64,000 nucleotides of DNA from Rhabdochlamydiaceae bacterium (GCA_019752555.1 JAIELY010000003.1:1-64000); one strand, 5' to 3'; positions 45,321-54,059 are shown, counted from the first letter of the stretch. Translations and numbers: made by a program. Notes: generated from the sequence alone by a model not told the origin.

Positions 45321-46640
45321 ATGCGGCGTGGATTGGAAAATGAGTTAATGGCATGGAAACAAAGAGCCGAGCGCCTTCCCATTTTGCTTAGAGGAGCAAG
45401 AAGCGTTGGGAAAAGCACTTTGATAGAGAACTTCGGAAGGGATCACTTTGAGCAGGTGTTGAGTGTGAATTTTGAGGAGCATCCAGAGCTTAAAAAATGC
45501 TTTGAGTCAGCAGAACCTCTTGAAATTGTAAAACGGCTTGAACTTCATTTTCAGACGAAAATTATCTCTGGCTGTACATTGCTTTTTCTCGATGAAATCC
45601 AAGATTGTCCAGAAGCGTTTAGCTCGTTGCGTCAATTTAAAGACTTCTTGCCCGAGCTTCATCTGATTGCAGCATCTTCTTATCGCGATCTTGTGCGCGA
45701 GAGCGAGCGGCTTAAGTTCCCTTTAAGCGGGCTTGAGTTTTTCTATTTGAGACCTCTTTCTTTTCAAGAGTTTTTGCACCTAGTAAGTCCTTTGGCTGCC
45801 GAGAAACTCTCTCATAATGATTGTAAAACGGGTTTAATGAAAGGGGACCATGAAGAGCTTCTTACATGGGTGCGCACCTATTTATTTGTGGGCGGGATGC
45901 CCTCTGCGGTCTCTGTGTATCTTTCTACGCGCTCTCTCTTGGATGTACAAAAAGAGCATCGGAAGATCTTGCAAACTTATGAAACTGCATTGCGCAAATC
46001 GGCTTCTCGTTTACAACAGAAGCACCTGGACACACTTTTAGACAATATCCCAAAGCTTATCGGAAAGGTTTTAAAATATGTTCAAATTGCCCCTGAAATT
46101 CGCTCTCGCAGCTTAAAAGCGACCTTAAGCTTGCTGGTTAATGCAGGTTTAATCCATCAAGCCTTTGCCTCTTTGGCAAATGCTCTTCCTCTTCACTTAG
46201 AAATGTCCGATCAGCGATTTAAGCTCTTTTTTCTAGATGTGGGGCTGCTCCAAACAGTCTGTCAGGTTAATTCTCAGCATTTATTGAGTCAGTCGATTTT
46301 TAGGATTCAAGAAGGGATGCTTGCAGAGCAATTTGCCGCTCAAGAGCTACTCAGCTACGAACCAATGAAGCAAAATCGCCCTCTTTTTTATTGGGAACGG
46401 GGATCTGGTAAGATGGCGGAGGTGGATCTCGTACATGGCGTTGGAGAGAGGGTTGTTGCAATTGAGGTAAAAAGAGGGAAAACAGGGACGCTGCGCGCTT
46501 TAAAGAGCTTTATGCATCTTAAGCAATCTCAGCTGGCAGTGCGCATTTCTGAAGAGCCTGTTCAATTGCATGACCAGATTCTTTCGGTTCCATTCTACCT
46601 GCTTTCGAAGTTACGCGAGTGTATCTCTTGCAATATGTAA
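45321..46640 (+). CDS. AAA-family ATPase with DUF4143
   Basis: The 439-residue protein has Walker A GARSVGKSTLIE (about 25-36), Walker B LLFLDEIQD (about 91-99), a sensor-like LIAASSYRDL where many relatives have a Ser or Gly after the strand, and the C-terminal DUF4143 restriction-endonuclease-like region (GMLAEQFAAQELLSY, FYWERGSGKMAEVDLV, VVAIEVKRGK). In the family this last part resembles a PD-(D/E)xK nuclease fold; Glu-Val-Asp and Glu-Val-Lys (EVDL...IEVK) are both present. These ATPases are widespread in symbionts, and their task is not settled; some lie near toxin or restriction genes. Here it precedes an AbiE-like pair. Full-length and in good order. Confidence 0.85.
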   Translation: MRRGLENELMAWKQRAERLPILLRGARSVGKSTLIENFGRDHFEQVLSVNFEEHPELKKCFESAEPLEIVKRLELHFQTKIISGCTLLFLDEIQDCPEAFSSLRQFKDFLPELHLIAASSYRDLVRESERLKFPLSGLEFFYLRPLSFQEFLHLVSPLAAEKLSHNDCKTGLMKGDHEELLTWVRTYLFVGGMPSAVSVYLSTRSLLDVQKEHRKILQTYETALRKSASRLQQKHLDTLLDNIPKLIGKVLKYVQIAPEIRSRSLKATLSLLVNAGLIHQAFASLANALPLHLEMSDQRFKLFFLDVGLLQTVCQVNSQHLLSQSIFRIQEGMLAEQFAAQELLSYEPMKQNRPLFYWERGSGKMAEVDLVHGVGERVVAIEVKRGKTGTLRALKSFMHLKQSQLAVRISEEPVQLHDQILSVPFYLLSKLRECISCNM

Positions 46641-46741
46641 AGCAGCTTTACTTTTCGCTGAATTCTCGGATCCGCATAGATTCTTATTTAATTTCTTAAA
46701 TCACTTATAATTAATAGTTTGCATAAATCTGCTTTGTTCGT

Positions 46742-47254
46742 ATGATACGAGAGAAGTCGATAGTAAAGATCAAAAAAGGACTCTATATTTTTGGCCCAGC
46801 TTTTCAGCGGCGCGCTGTTTCCAATGAGCTTCTCGCTAATTTGATTTACAGTCCTTCTTACATTTCCTTAGAATATGCATTGTCTAGGTATGGTCTGATT
46901 CCTGAAAGAACGTATACAATCACAAGCATTTGTCTTAATCGTTCTAAGACATTTAAAACAGAGGTCGCCACTTTTGCTTACCGATCATGTCCCGTTTCGG
47001 TTTACCCTTTAGGAATCCAACAAATCGATTTACCTGAGGAGGGAAGCTATCTGATTGCAACGCCGGAAAAGGCTCTTGTTGATTTGATTTCACAAGTCAA
47101 AGGGCTCAATTGCACGGCTGACATGAAGGAATATCTTTATGAAAATATGCGAATGGAGCAATCTGATTTGAGAAAATTGAACAAGAAGCTGCTTTTAGAA
47201 ATCTGTAACTGCTGCAACATGTCTAACATTTTAATTCAAGCGATCTATGATTAA
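46742..47254 (+). CDS. AbiEi-like antitoxin (N-terminally short)
   Basis: AbiEi proteins are the antitoxin and transcriptional repressor of type IV AbiE systems. The 170-residue product starts MIREKSIVKIKKGLYIFGP, which corresponds to the wing of the winged-helix domain, and continues with ISLEYALSRYGLIPER and VYPLGIQQI in the AbiEi C-terminal domain. The first helices of the HTH are missing: upstream in frame there are TAA and TAG codons within 30 bases. Either the N-terminus has been lost by mutation or it is a shorter form. It overlaps the next gene by eight bases. The antitoxin call is from motif pattern and neighbour. Confidence 0.75.
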   Translation: MIREKSIVKIKKGLYIFGPAFQRRAVSNELLANLIYSPSYISLEYALSRYGLIPERTYTITSICLNRSKTFKTEVATFAYRSCPVSVYPLGIQQIDLPEEGSYLIATPEKALVDLISQVKGLNCTADMKEYLYENMRMEQSDLRKLNKKLLLEICNCCNMSNILIQAIYD

Positions 47255-48116
47255 TCAAGTAATCACAAATTGGCTCAAAAAATATTCGTGCACTTCAAAG
47301 GATGATTACCGAAACGCGTTGCAGGAGATTATTCAAGAAATCGCTTTGGAAGGTCTTGCGAGAGCGAAATTTTTCGAAAAAGCTGCTTTTTATGGTGGTA
47401 CTTGTTTGCGAATTCTTCACCGGCTTGACCGATTTAGTGAAGATCTTCTCTTTTCTCTATTGTCTCCAGATCCGACATTTCAATTGGAGCCTTACCTGAA
47501 ATCTGTAGAGCTGCATCTTCGAAGTTATGGATTTCTTATTTCAATTATAAAGAAAGAAAAAACAGCAAAAAGTGCAGTCTTATCGGCTTTCCCTAAAGCC
47601 AATACGCTGGAAAACTTCATTCGGATTGGTCTTTCTAGTCAGGATCGTCAACGTGTTCACTTGGATGAGAATATCAAGATAAAGCTAGAAATTGATACTG
47701 ATCCTCCTCTTGGTTTTGAAACAGAAATGATCGAAATGCATACCCCAGGTTTATTTTACGTCAAAAGCTATGTTCTACCGGATCTGTTTGCCGGAAAGAT
47801 GAGTGCGGTTCTTGCTAGCGAGTGGCGGGGGAGAACCAAAGGAAGAGATTGGTATGATTTAGTTTGGTATGTTGCCAAAAAAGTTCCTTTGCATTTAGCG
47901 CACCTCGAGAAGAGGCTCAAGCAAACAGCTTTTATAGAAGAAGGAGTTGCGTTTGACCCTCAAGCATTTTCAAAGCTCTATCTGGATAGAGTAGAAAAGC
48001 TAGATGTTCTTGCCGCAAAGGAAGATGTTGTCCATTTCGTTCGCGATTCACAAGCTTTAGACATTTGGTCGAAGAGTTATTTTATTGAGCTCCTTGCCAA
48101 AATCACCTTTTGTTGA
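47247..48116 (+). CDS. AbiEii-like nucleotidyltransferase toxin, motif altered
   Basis: AbiEii toxins are nucleotidyltransferases that need GGT/S and an S-x-D-x-D motif. The protein of 289 residues has FYGGTCLRILHRLDRFSED (active-site start), then Asp66-Leu67-Leu68 where the family has Asp-x-Asp, so the second Asp is replaced by Leu68. The next motif is present as IKLEIDTDPP, and the late GRDWYDLVWYV with Lys-Gly-Arg-Asp fits the family. The missing Asp should impair metal binding and probably abolish activity. The 3' end overlaps the opposite-strand gene at 48057-48116. It forms an operon with the antitoxin-like gene. Confidence 0.8.
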   Translation: MINQVITNWLKKYSCTSKDDYRNALQEIIQEIALEGLARAKFFEKAAFYGGTCLRILHRLDRFSEDLLFSLLSPDPTFQLEPYLKSVELHLRSYGFLISIIKKEKTAKSAVLSAFPKANTLENFIRIGLSSQDRQRVHLDENIKIKLEIDTDPPLGFETEMIEMHTPGLFYVKSYVLPDLFAGKMSAVLASEWRGRTKGRDWYDLVWYVAKKVPLHLAHLEKRLKQTAFIEEGVAFDPQAFSKLYLDRVEKLDVLAAKEDVVHFVRDSQALDIWSKSYFIELLAKITFC

Positions 48117-48578
48117 TGGTCCAATCGCTTGCAGAGGCCGTCTTTTGCGAAGGACGATTCCTTTACCTAACAATTGTATGACTTTAGACAGGGTGCCAGA
48201 GTCGAGAGTTTCCACCGATTCATGAGCGGTGAGCTTAAGAAAATCGCGGTTCACAATTTGCGGAAATAGGATTCCTAGAAATGATACAGGGATAGAGCCT
48301 GCATGGACTAGTGCATCATATGCATTTTCATACAAAGAGGCTTTGAAGCTTGGGATAAATCCTAGTGTAAAAACAAAGGCTGTAGCCGAAAGGACTGTTA
48401 AAGCCACATTGTAGATAAGATACGCATGCGCATCAAAAGCTGCGGCGACAAAATCCATTCTTCCGCACAAGGAAGTTTTGATCAGATACTCTTTCGTGTT
48501 CTGAGGCTTTATTTCAGCGCAGCTGTGATAAAAGAAATAAAAATCTTTGATTTCAGAAACAATACCCATCAGATACAT
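48057..48578 (-). CDS. Small protein with two hydrophobic segments
   Basis: I do not recognise this 173-residue protein. It has two hydrophobic stretches, LIYNVALTVLSATAFVFTLGFI (about 54-75) and AGSIPVSFLGILFPQIV (about 93-109), and a basic C-terminus. A bilobed profile is again compatible with an Inc-like or inner-membrane protein. Met4 at 48569 is an alternative start (AGGG twelve bases upstream). The gene lies 15 bases before the APC permease gene's stop and on the same strand, and its 3' end overlaps the AbiEii gene by 60 bases. Confidence 0.5.
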   Translation of the reverse strand: MYLMGIVSEIKDFYFFYHSCAEIKPQNTKEYLIKTSLCGRMDFVAAAFDAHAYLIYNVALTVLSATAFVFTLGFIPSFKASLYENAYDALVHAGSIPVSFLGILFPQIVNRDFLKLTAHESVETLDSGTLSKVIQLLGKGIVLRKRRPLQAIGPSTKGDFGKELNKITLRPNV

Positions 48579-48593
48579 CCCTATCTTATTGCC

Positions 48594-49886
48594 TTACACT
48601 TCAGCAGCAGACCATTGAGATTTCTTGAGTGTGAATTGTATTACTCCCAATAACATGCCGATAATCAAGGGCAGGGTGTAGTACAGGTTGGGGATTTTGA
48701 TCCAACTATAGTAGCCGAGTATGGAGCAGGAAATGAAGGCGAGAAGTGTCGCGGCGACATGAACAATCTTCTTTTGTCTGACATAGGTGATAAACACAGA
48801 GGCAAGTGTGAGAGCAAATGCAGTTAAGACGCCGAGATTTGTTAGAGAAAAGAGGATATCGATGTCTGTAATGAATGTGAGGAGTAAAAAGAGGATCACT
48901 CCATGAGCTATGACAGAGTAAGTGGGTCTCTCGTTGCGGTTGAGCTTGGATAGAAGCTGATCGCCTATGATCATTTTCTTTTTAGCCAAAAAGTAAAGGT
49001 TGGAAATATTGCTCAAGGACATGCCAAGAATCGAATTTGCCCAGCAAAAAAGGATCGCTCCTAAAACAGCCGTTTGCAATGCGACCTCTAAACTTGGAGA
49101 CAGCCCGAGAAAGCTTGGGAAACTTACAGCTCCAAATGCGGCTAGTTGTTCAGCTCCCATGATGTAGAATAGACCGATATGGAAAAGGGAGTAGAGTGCA
49201 ACTGTGACAAAGAAGCCAGTGAGGATGACGGATGAGACTTTTTGCGGACCGTCTTTGAGAAGGCCTCCGATACTGCAGCAGACTTCAAAGCCCCAGAAGG
49301 CGAAGATTACAGTAGGAACAGCAGAACCTAATTGAGAAAGTGCGCTTAGAGAAAAAGAGAGGTTAGGCTGAAAGTATGCGACGATAAGAGCGATGACTAA
49401 AAGAATTGGGGTTACCTTTAGTAAAGTGGCAACGCTTTGAATCTTACTGATTTTGTTAATAGAGAGCAGTTGAATCAGTGTATAAAAAATCGCTGCAGTT
49501 GCATTAAACAAAATAGGGTGGTCTGTTAGAACGCTAAGCCCTGTATGCAAAACAAGTCCTGAACGCAGCACGGCTGCAAGGCTTGCAGCTGAGGCGATAA
49601 ATCCAAGCAAATATCCCCAATGGGCTACAAATCCTGCCGTCGGATTCATCCCAGATGAGCAGTAATGGTAAAACCCTCCTTCTCCTGGATACAGCTGAGC
49701 TGCTTTAGAAACTCCCCAGATCACGGGAAAAAGAAGAAGGCCGATAAGAGGCCAGCCCAAAAAACTTGATGAGCCAGCAGCTGCCGTCATGGGGCCGACT
49801 GCATAAAAGATACCAGCCCCTACCATGATATTGACGCTCATGAGGACTGCGGAAAAGAACGAAATTTTGCCAGTGTTTGTTTTCAT
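48594..49886 (-). CDS. APC-family amino acid transporter
   Basis: This 430-residue protein has about 12 hydrophobic segments and the APC helix 1 signature VNIMVGAGIFYAVGP. The middle reads IFAFWGFEVCCSIGGLL, the usual unwound-helix site. Substrate cannot be told; it is of a different branch from the permease at 9.6-11.0 kb (no GadC-like motif). It is a single gene, with the divergent one-TM protein gene beginning 129 bases away. Confidence 0.85.
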   Translation of the reverse strand: MKTNTGKISFFSAVLMSVNIMVGAGIFYAVGPMTAAAGSSSFLGWPLIGLLLFPVIWGVSKAAQLYPGEGGFYHYCSSGMNPTAGFVAHWGYLLGFIASAASLAAVLRSGLVLHTGLSVLTDHPILFNATAAIFYTLIQLLSINKISKIQSVATLLKVTPILLVIALIVAYFQPNLSFSLSALSQLGSAVPTVIFAFWGFEVCCSIGGLLKDGPQKVSSVILTGFFVTVALYSLFHIGLFYIMGAEQLAAFGAVSFPSFLGLSPSLEVALQTAVLGAILFCWANSILGMSLSNISNLYFLAKKKMIIGDQLLSKLNRNERPTYSVIAHGVILFLLLTFITDIDILFSLTNLGVLTAFALTLASVFITYVRQKKIVHVAATLLAFISCSILGYYSWIKIPNLYYTLPLIIGMLLGVIQFTLKKSQWSAAEV

Positions 49887-50002
49887 AGGCGCAAATTCTA
49901 TCTTAATCTCTGGATTTTATGCAATCGCGAGAAAAAATTATCTAAAAGATGGATATTTTTTACCTCAATTCCTGTATAAACATTGCCATTTTCCCCACCT
50001 GT

Positions 50003-50010
50003 AGGAGGTG
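50003..50010 (+). promoter_or_regulatory. Strong ribosome site fixing the start at 50015
   Basis: AGGAGGTG lies five bases before ATG 50015. It favours this start over an in-frame ATG at 49949. Confidence 0.8.
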
Positions 50011-50014
50011 TATC

Positions 50015-50788
50015 ATGGCCGCAATTACCAAAAAAGTAACTCCTTTCATTAAACAGACCATTCCCGATGTTCTCCAACATCTCGATGAGGGTCAAAAGCA
50101 AGAATTAACGCAGATGGTGACAACCCTAAAAGGGCTAGCTTCAGAGCTGACAGAAACAGCCGCAGGGCAAGTAGATAGTGTTAAAGGCTCCAAGTTCAAT
50201 CATCCAGCCATCTTTACACCCGCTGCGGGAGCTTGGGTGGCAACGGTAGGTGCTTCTTTAAAAACACTTGAGGGGACCTGTTCTAAATCCGTTGATGAGA
50301 CGTGCTATTTTCAAATCGGAGCGATCGGAAGTTTTGTGTTTTTAACGGTCGCCCTGCTTGTTGTTATTTATGTGCGTAATAAAAGATTTGAAACGACCCA
50401 GGTTCGAACAAAAAATCGCGACTTGCTCAAAGCGATGGAGGGCCGCTTTCATCTTTTTAAAAAAGCCCGTAGCCTCGCTGAGGGCGCAATCGCAGAAGAT
50501 GTTCAAAATCCTCTTGAATTATTGAATCGTCTTAAGCCTTTTTTTGTAGGGAGCAAATCGCGCTCGGTGCCCTCTGATTTGGCAAGCCAATGGGGGACTG
50601 CTATTTATCTCGCAAACAAGCCGGAAAAGTTAAGAAATCACATCAATGCGAACGTTCTTCCCTTGATCAAGCATTATGTCGAAGACCTTGGTCCTAAATT
50701 GCAGACATTGCAAACGGCAATGGGAGTGGCTCAAGGTGTTTTAGGGCAACCGGATGTTGCCATTGAACTGCCAGAAGAAGAGCATTGA
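50015..50788 (+). CDS. One-TM hypothetical protein
   Basis: The 257-residue product (MAAITKKVTPFIKQ) is not recognised. Residues 1-90 are helical and hydrophilic with amphipathic stretches, one membrane helix (about 106-123, IGSFVFLTVALLVVIYV) follows, and the rest (about 125-257) is charged and helical, ending acidic ELPEEEH. Two Cys residues flank CSKSVDETC. Topology is probably cytoplasm-membrane-other side, unknown direction. It is upstream of the AGCS symporter with a 52-base gap, so they may be co-transcribed. Confidence 0.7.
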   Translation: MAAITKKVTPFIKQTIPDVLQHLDEGQKQELTQMVTTLKGLASELTETAAGQVDSVKGSKFNHPAIFTPAAGAWVATVGASLKTLEGTCSKSVDETCYFQIGAIGSFVFLTVALLVVIYVRNKRFETTQVRTKNRDLLKAMEGRFHLFKKARSLAEGAIAEDVQNPLELLNRLKPFFVGSKSRSVPSDLASQWGTAIYLANKPEKLRNHINANVLPLIKHYVEDLGPKLQTLQTAMGVAQGVLGQPDVAIELPEEEH

Positions 50789-50840
50789 TTTTCAAGTGGG
50801 CTTAGAGTAAAATGGCTGCCTAAATTTTTAAGGAACCTCT

Positions 50841-52196
50841 ATGCTTTCGTCTTTTTTTCGTTTTTTAAGCGATGCTGACCAGTTTTTTTGGAGCTATATC
50901 GCTTTTGTCTTAATTATGGTCTTTGGTGTCTTTCTGACAGCGAAGATGCGTTTTTTTCAGATCCGTTCTTTGCCCATTGCGGTGAAAACGTTTGTTGAAT
51001 TTATGAAGATGAAAGGAAGCGAATCACAGGGAGTTCATCCAATTAAAGTTTTTTTTGCGTCTGTTGGCGGAATGATCGGGATTGGGAATGTAGTCGGGAT
51101 TGCCACTGCAGTTCAGATTGGCGGACCGGGCGCCTTATTTTGGGTGTGGGTGGCTGGGCTCATTGGGGCAATGATAAAGTACTCTGAGATCCTCCTGGGC
51201 TTGAAATACCGTGTGCGCAACGATCAGGGAGGCTATGACGGCGGTCCGGTTTATTTTTTACGGGCAGCCTTTAAAAACCGATGGATTTCTATCGTGGTGG
51301 CCGTTCTTCTCTGTATCTACGGGGTCGAAATATACCAGTTCACTGTGGTTACAGAAAGCCTTTCTGCAAATTTGCCTATCAATCGCTACTTGTTAATGGC
51401 AGTCTTTCTTGCGATGATTCTCTATGCTGGAATTGGGGGAGTGCGCCGTATTGGAAAAATCTGTTCTCTTGTGATGCCTTTTTTTCTCGCAGGATATCTT
51501 TTAATGGGACTATGGCTCATTGGACGAGAAGCTCACCTTCTGCCTGGGATCTTTGCGGATGTCTTTCGCTCAGCATTTATGGGGCATGCTGCCGTCGGTG
51601 GCTTTGTGGGAAGCTCTTTAATTTTGACGATTCAGCACGGTATTGCTCGAGCAGCCTATTCTGCAGATTTGGGAATTGGCTATGACTCGATCATCCAAAG
51701 TGAATCGAATACTGTCTATCCACAAAAGCAAGCGCGCCTTGCGATTTTGGGTGTGTTTATCGACAATTTAATCTGCTCGATTAGCATTTTGATCGTCCTT
51801 GTTTCAGGCGTCTGGGCAGTAAGCCCTTCGATCGAAGGTTCCGCTTTAATGCAGGTGGCTTTAGGGAAATATTTCCCTTCGATGAACTTATTCGTTCCTC
51901 TGTTTTTACTTATCGTTGGTTACACGACGATTATCGCTTTCTTTTGCGTGGGAATGAAATGCGCTCGGTTCCTCTCTCCAAAGTTTGGGGAAAAAATTTA
52001 TATTCTCTATGCGGTTGCATCCTTCATCTTTTTCTCCTTTTTTGATCAGACAAAAGCTCTTCTCATCATGTCGATTTCTGGAGCACTCCTTCTGAGCATC
52101 AATTTGCTCGGAATGTTTCGCCTGCGAAAAGAGATTATGGATCCAGGTGGCGCGCCTGAGGAACCAGCAGTGACAGAGGTCATCCCTACTCTTTAA
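50841..52196 (+). CDS. Sodium:alanine symporter family (AGCS) transporter
   Basis: AGCS proteins import alanine or glycine with Na+. The 451-residue protein has the family signature GGMIGIGNVVGIATAVQIGG followed by PGALFWVWVAGLIGAMIKYS, and GGVRRIGKICSLVMPFF. Eight to eleven hydrophobic segments follow the family pattern. Chlamydia encode a protein of this family (DagA type). AAGGAAC lies before the ATG. The C-terminal 25 residues are hydrophilic and acidic. Confidence 0.92.
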   Translation: MLSSFFRFLSDADQFFWSYIAFVLIMVFGVFLTAKMRFFQIRSLPIAVKTFVEFMKMKGSESQGVHPIKVFFASVGGMIGIGNVVGIATAVQIGGPGALFWVWVAGLIGAMIKYSEILLGLKYRVRNDQGGYDGGPVYFLRAAFKNRWISIVVAVLLCIYGVEIYQFTVVTESLSANLPINRYLLMAVFLAMILYAGIGGVRRIGKICSLVMPFFLAGYLLMGLWLIGREAHLLPGIFADVFRSAFMGHAAVGGFVGSSLILTIQHGIARAAYSADLGIGYDSIIQSESNTVYPQKQARLAILGVFIDNLICSISILIVLVSGVWAVSPSIEGSALMQVALGKYFPSMNLFVPLFLLIVGYTTIIAFFCVGMKCARFLSPKFGEKIYILYAVASFIFFSFFDQTKALLIMSISGALLLSINLLGMFRLRKEIMDPGGAPEEPAVTEVIPTL

Positions 52197-52368
52197 AATA
52201 GTTTTTAGCGTTACCGATCGTTCTTTCGTTTTTAATTCACATCACAAGCTGTTAATTATATTACACTTGCGTCTCGTGTTTTATTGTTGATTATTAATTT
52301 AATTAAATGTTAAAATCTCTTTTAAATCAATAATCTTTTAAAAATAAACTAAATAAAAAGGTGAGTAA

Positions 52369-52821
52369 ATGGAAATTACAAGTCAAATAACAGCACCCTC
52401 GGGTTATCCGTTATATATTGCGGATCTAGATGGGAATGCTCTGCAAATCATTTATATGAGCACTTCTGATAGCTCGCATGAGGATTCGCTCTCGCATGAA
52501 TCGATTGCTCAGATTCACGCCGTTGGAACACCTGTTATCCATCAGAGCGCTGATGTGCACCTGCCTGCATTAGGGCCTGCGGAGGCTATCTTCCTGAATC
52601 CTGAAGCGCCCTCTGAAGTTTCTACTCTGTCCGATGAAGACATGGATCCATTGTCCGATCCGTCTGAAGCGATTCCGACGTTACAACGCAATGAAGATGT
52701 CCACAGTGATGCGCCGAGTTCTTACATTGATCCAGATCATTATACAGATAATGAAATCTGGAATGAGTGGATGCAAAGCAGTCCAGATAACTCTGAGCAG
52801 GATGTATCAGACTCTGAATAA
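52369..52821 (+). CDS. Shared-module protein 1 (acidic tail)
   Basis: First of three consecutive genes that begin with the same module. Residues 1-65 hold SGYPLYIADLDGNALQIIYM and VIHQSAD; residues 66-150 are an acidic, Ser-rich tail (DEDMDPLSDPSEA, DNEIWNEWMQ) with no fold recognised. AAGGTGAG precedes the ATG. There is no signal peptide or membrane segment, and all three genes are read rightwards in AT-rich surroundings. The module could be a secretion or chaperone-binding unit, or a small beta domain that binds a partner, with tails that differ in task. It is unlike any domain I know. See findings. Confidence 0.7.
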   Translation: MEITSQITAPSGYPLYIADLDGNALQIIYMSTSDSSHEDSLSHESIAQIHAVGTPVIHQSADVHLPALGPAEAIFLNPEAPSEVSTLSDEDMDPLSDPSEAIPTLQRNEDVHSDAPSSYIDPDHYTDNEIWNEWMQSSPDNSEQDVSDSE

Positions 52822-52854
52822 AAAATAGATATCAAAATAAAAAAGAGGTGAAAA

Positions 52855-53514
52855 ATGGAAATTACAAATAAGGAAGTTACCAAGCAAGTTCAAATCCCAT
52901 CAGGTTATCCGGTCTATGTCGCGGATCTGCAAGGAAATGAGCTCAACGTTTTTTATATTGGCAGCCACAGCGCATCCGAAGAAAATTCTCCTTTTGAAGA
53001 GACGATTGCTGATACTCATGAAGTTGGAATACAATCGATCCATGATACAAGCGAAATTACACCAGGGGAAATCGAAGCACATCGCGCATTTCTGCAAGAT
53101 AGACGAACACTCCTTAAAGAAAAATTGAAAACATTGAAACAGGCTTCTAAAGAAACCATCAAAATGGAACGAGAAATACTAATTAAAATTCAGAAAAAAG
53201 ATAGAAACTTGAAGTCTTTTTGTAAAGAAATTGATGGGAAGGCATTGCCTAGAGCATTCTTTAAAGGAACACTTAAGAATAAATATGAGAGCGCGCTGCC
53301 CGAGCATATTCCTTATCATCGAGATGTCATTAAAGGGCATAGTAAAATACACAATTATTACACCACATACCAAGAAGTTTGTCGAGAAGCAGAGATCATT
53401 CATGAAAAACAACATAAAATCCAGGCCAAGTTATCTCTGATTCCGAACTCTTCAAGACTCCAAGACGATTCTATAGTGATGGCAGATCTCATCCAACGGA
53501 GACTTGCTAACTAG
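52855..53514 (+). CDS. Shared-module protein 2 (basic coiled-coil tail)
   Basis: The first 65 residues again carry the module (SGYPVYVADLQGNELNVFYI, then IHDTSEI). Residues 68-219 are a Lys-rich helical tail with coiled-coil pattern (RAFLQDRRTLLKEKLKTLK and KEHQ-type repeats), unlike the acidic tails of its neighbours. GAGGTGA precedes the ATG. It starts 33 bases after the stop of protein 1, so co-transcription is likely, and a weak terminator follows. No function is recognised. Confidence 0.72.
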   Translation: MEITNKEVTKQVQIPSGYPVYVADLQGNELNVFYIGSHSASEENSPFEETIADTHEVGIQSIHDTSEITPGEIEAHRAFLQDRRTLLKEKLKTLKQASKETIKMEREILIKIQKKDRNLKSFCKEIDGKALPRAFFKGTLKNKYESALPEHIPYHRDVIKGHSKIHNYYTTYQEVCREAEIIHEKQHKIQAKLSLIPNSSRLQDDSIVMADLIQRRLAN

Positions 53515-53529
53515 TCGTCTGTAATAGAG

Positions 53530-53560
53530 ACCCGGACATGTCTGTGCCGGGTTTATACTT
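53530..53560 (+). terminator. Weak terminator after shared-module protein 2
   Basis: ACCCGG (53530-53535) pairs with CCGGGT (53547-53552), loop 11, followed by TTTATACTTATT. Confidence 0.5.
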
Positions 53561-53598
53561 ATTAATAAATAATTTAAAAAACAAGGAAGAGGTGAAGG

Positions 53599-54000
53599 AT
53601 GGAAATCCTAGATAACGTTAGAGAACAATCTGGAACCCATTTGGGTTATCCAGTATATCTCACAGATCTCAATGGAAATCATCTGCAAGTATTTTATGTT
53701 GATGGCGTCGAAGTAGTTTCTGAAGAGTTGATCGAGAGCATTGATTCGATTGCGCAGGGTGTCATTCATCAGACTGCTGATTCGAATGAGCCGGTTAACC
53801 TTATTGACGATTCCGACGAGGAGCAGGAAGTGAGTTCGTCTGATGCAAGTTCTTCTTCTAATTCCGACGAGGAGCAGGAAGTGGGTTCGTCTGACGATTA
53901 TCCCTCCACTTCCGATTTTGTGTCTGAGAGTGAATCCGAAGGTGAGGTTGAGAACCAGAGCATCCTTACACTATCGACCAATAGGAAAAGAACGCGCTAG
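53599..54000 (+). CDS. Shared-module protein 3 (acidic repeat tail)
   Basis: The module appears as GYPVYLTDLNGNHLQVFYV followed by GVIHQTAD. The tail is very acidic, with DSDEEQEVSSSD repeated as NSDEEQEVGSSD, and ends in a short basic stretch NRKRTR. GAGGTGA precedes the ATG. The stop codon lies in the loop of a terminator hairpin. The tail repeat is encoded by two 33-base copies. Acidic Ser-Asp-Glu tails often act in protein binding or after phosphorylation; here it is speculation. Confidence 0.7.
   Translation: MEILDNVREQSGTHLGYPVYLTDLNGNHLQVFYVDGVEVVSEELIESIDSIAQGVIHQTADSNEPVNLIDDSDEEQEVSSSDASSSSNSDEEQEVGSSDDYPSTSDFVSESESEGEVENQSILTLSTNRKRTR
53811..53894 (+). repeat. Two 33-base copies in shared-module gene 3
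   Basis: TTCCGACGAGGAGCAGGAAG... at 53811-53843 is repeated at 53862-53894 with one difference, spacing 51 bases, in frame (17 codons). Confidence 0.85.
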
Positions 54001-54013
54001 CGCGTGTTTTTTT
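53992..54013 (+). terminator. Terminator whose loop contains a stop codon
   Basis: ACGCG (53992-53996), loop CTAG, CGCGT (54001-54005) are followed by G and seven T residues. The TAG stop (53998-54000) of shared-module protein 3 is in the loop. The hairpin is short but GC-only. Confidence 0.75.
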
Positions 54014-54059
54014 GCAGGAAGTCGTGCACCCATTAGCACTTCTTCCTTGCATTGGGCAA

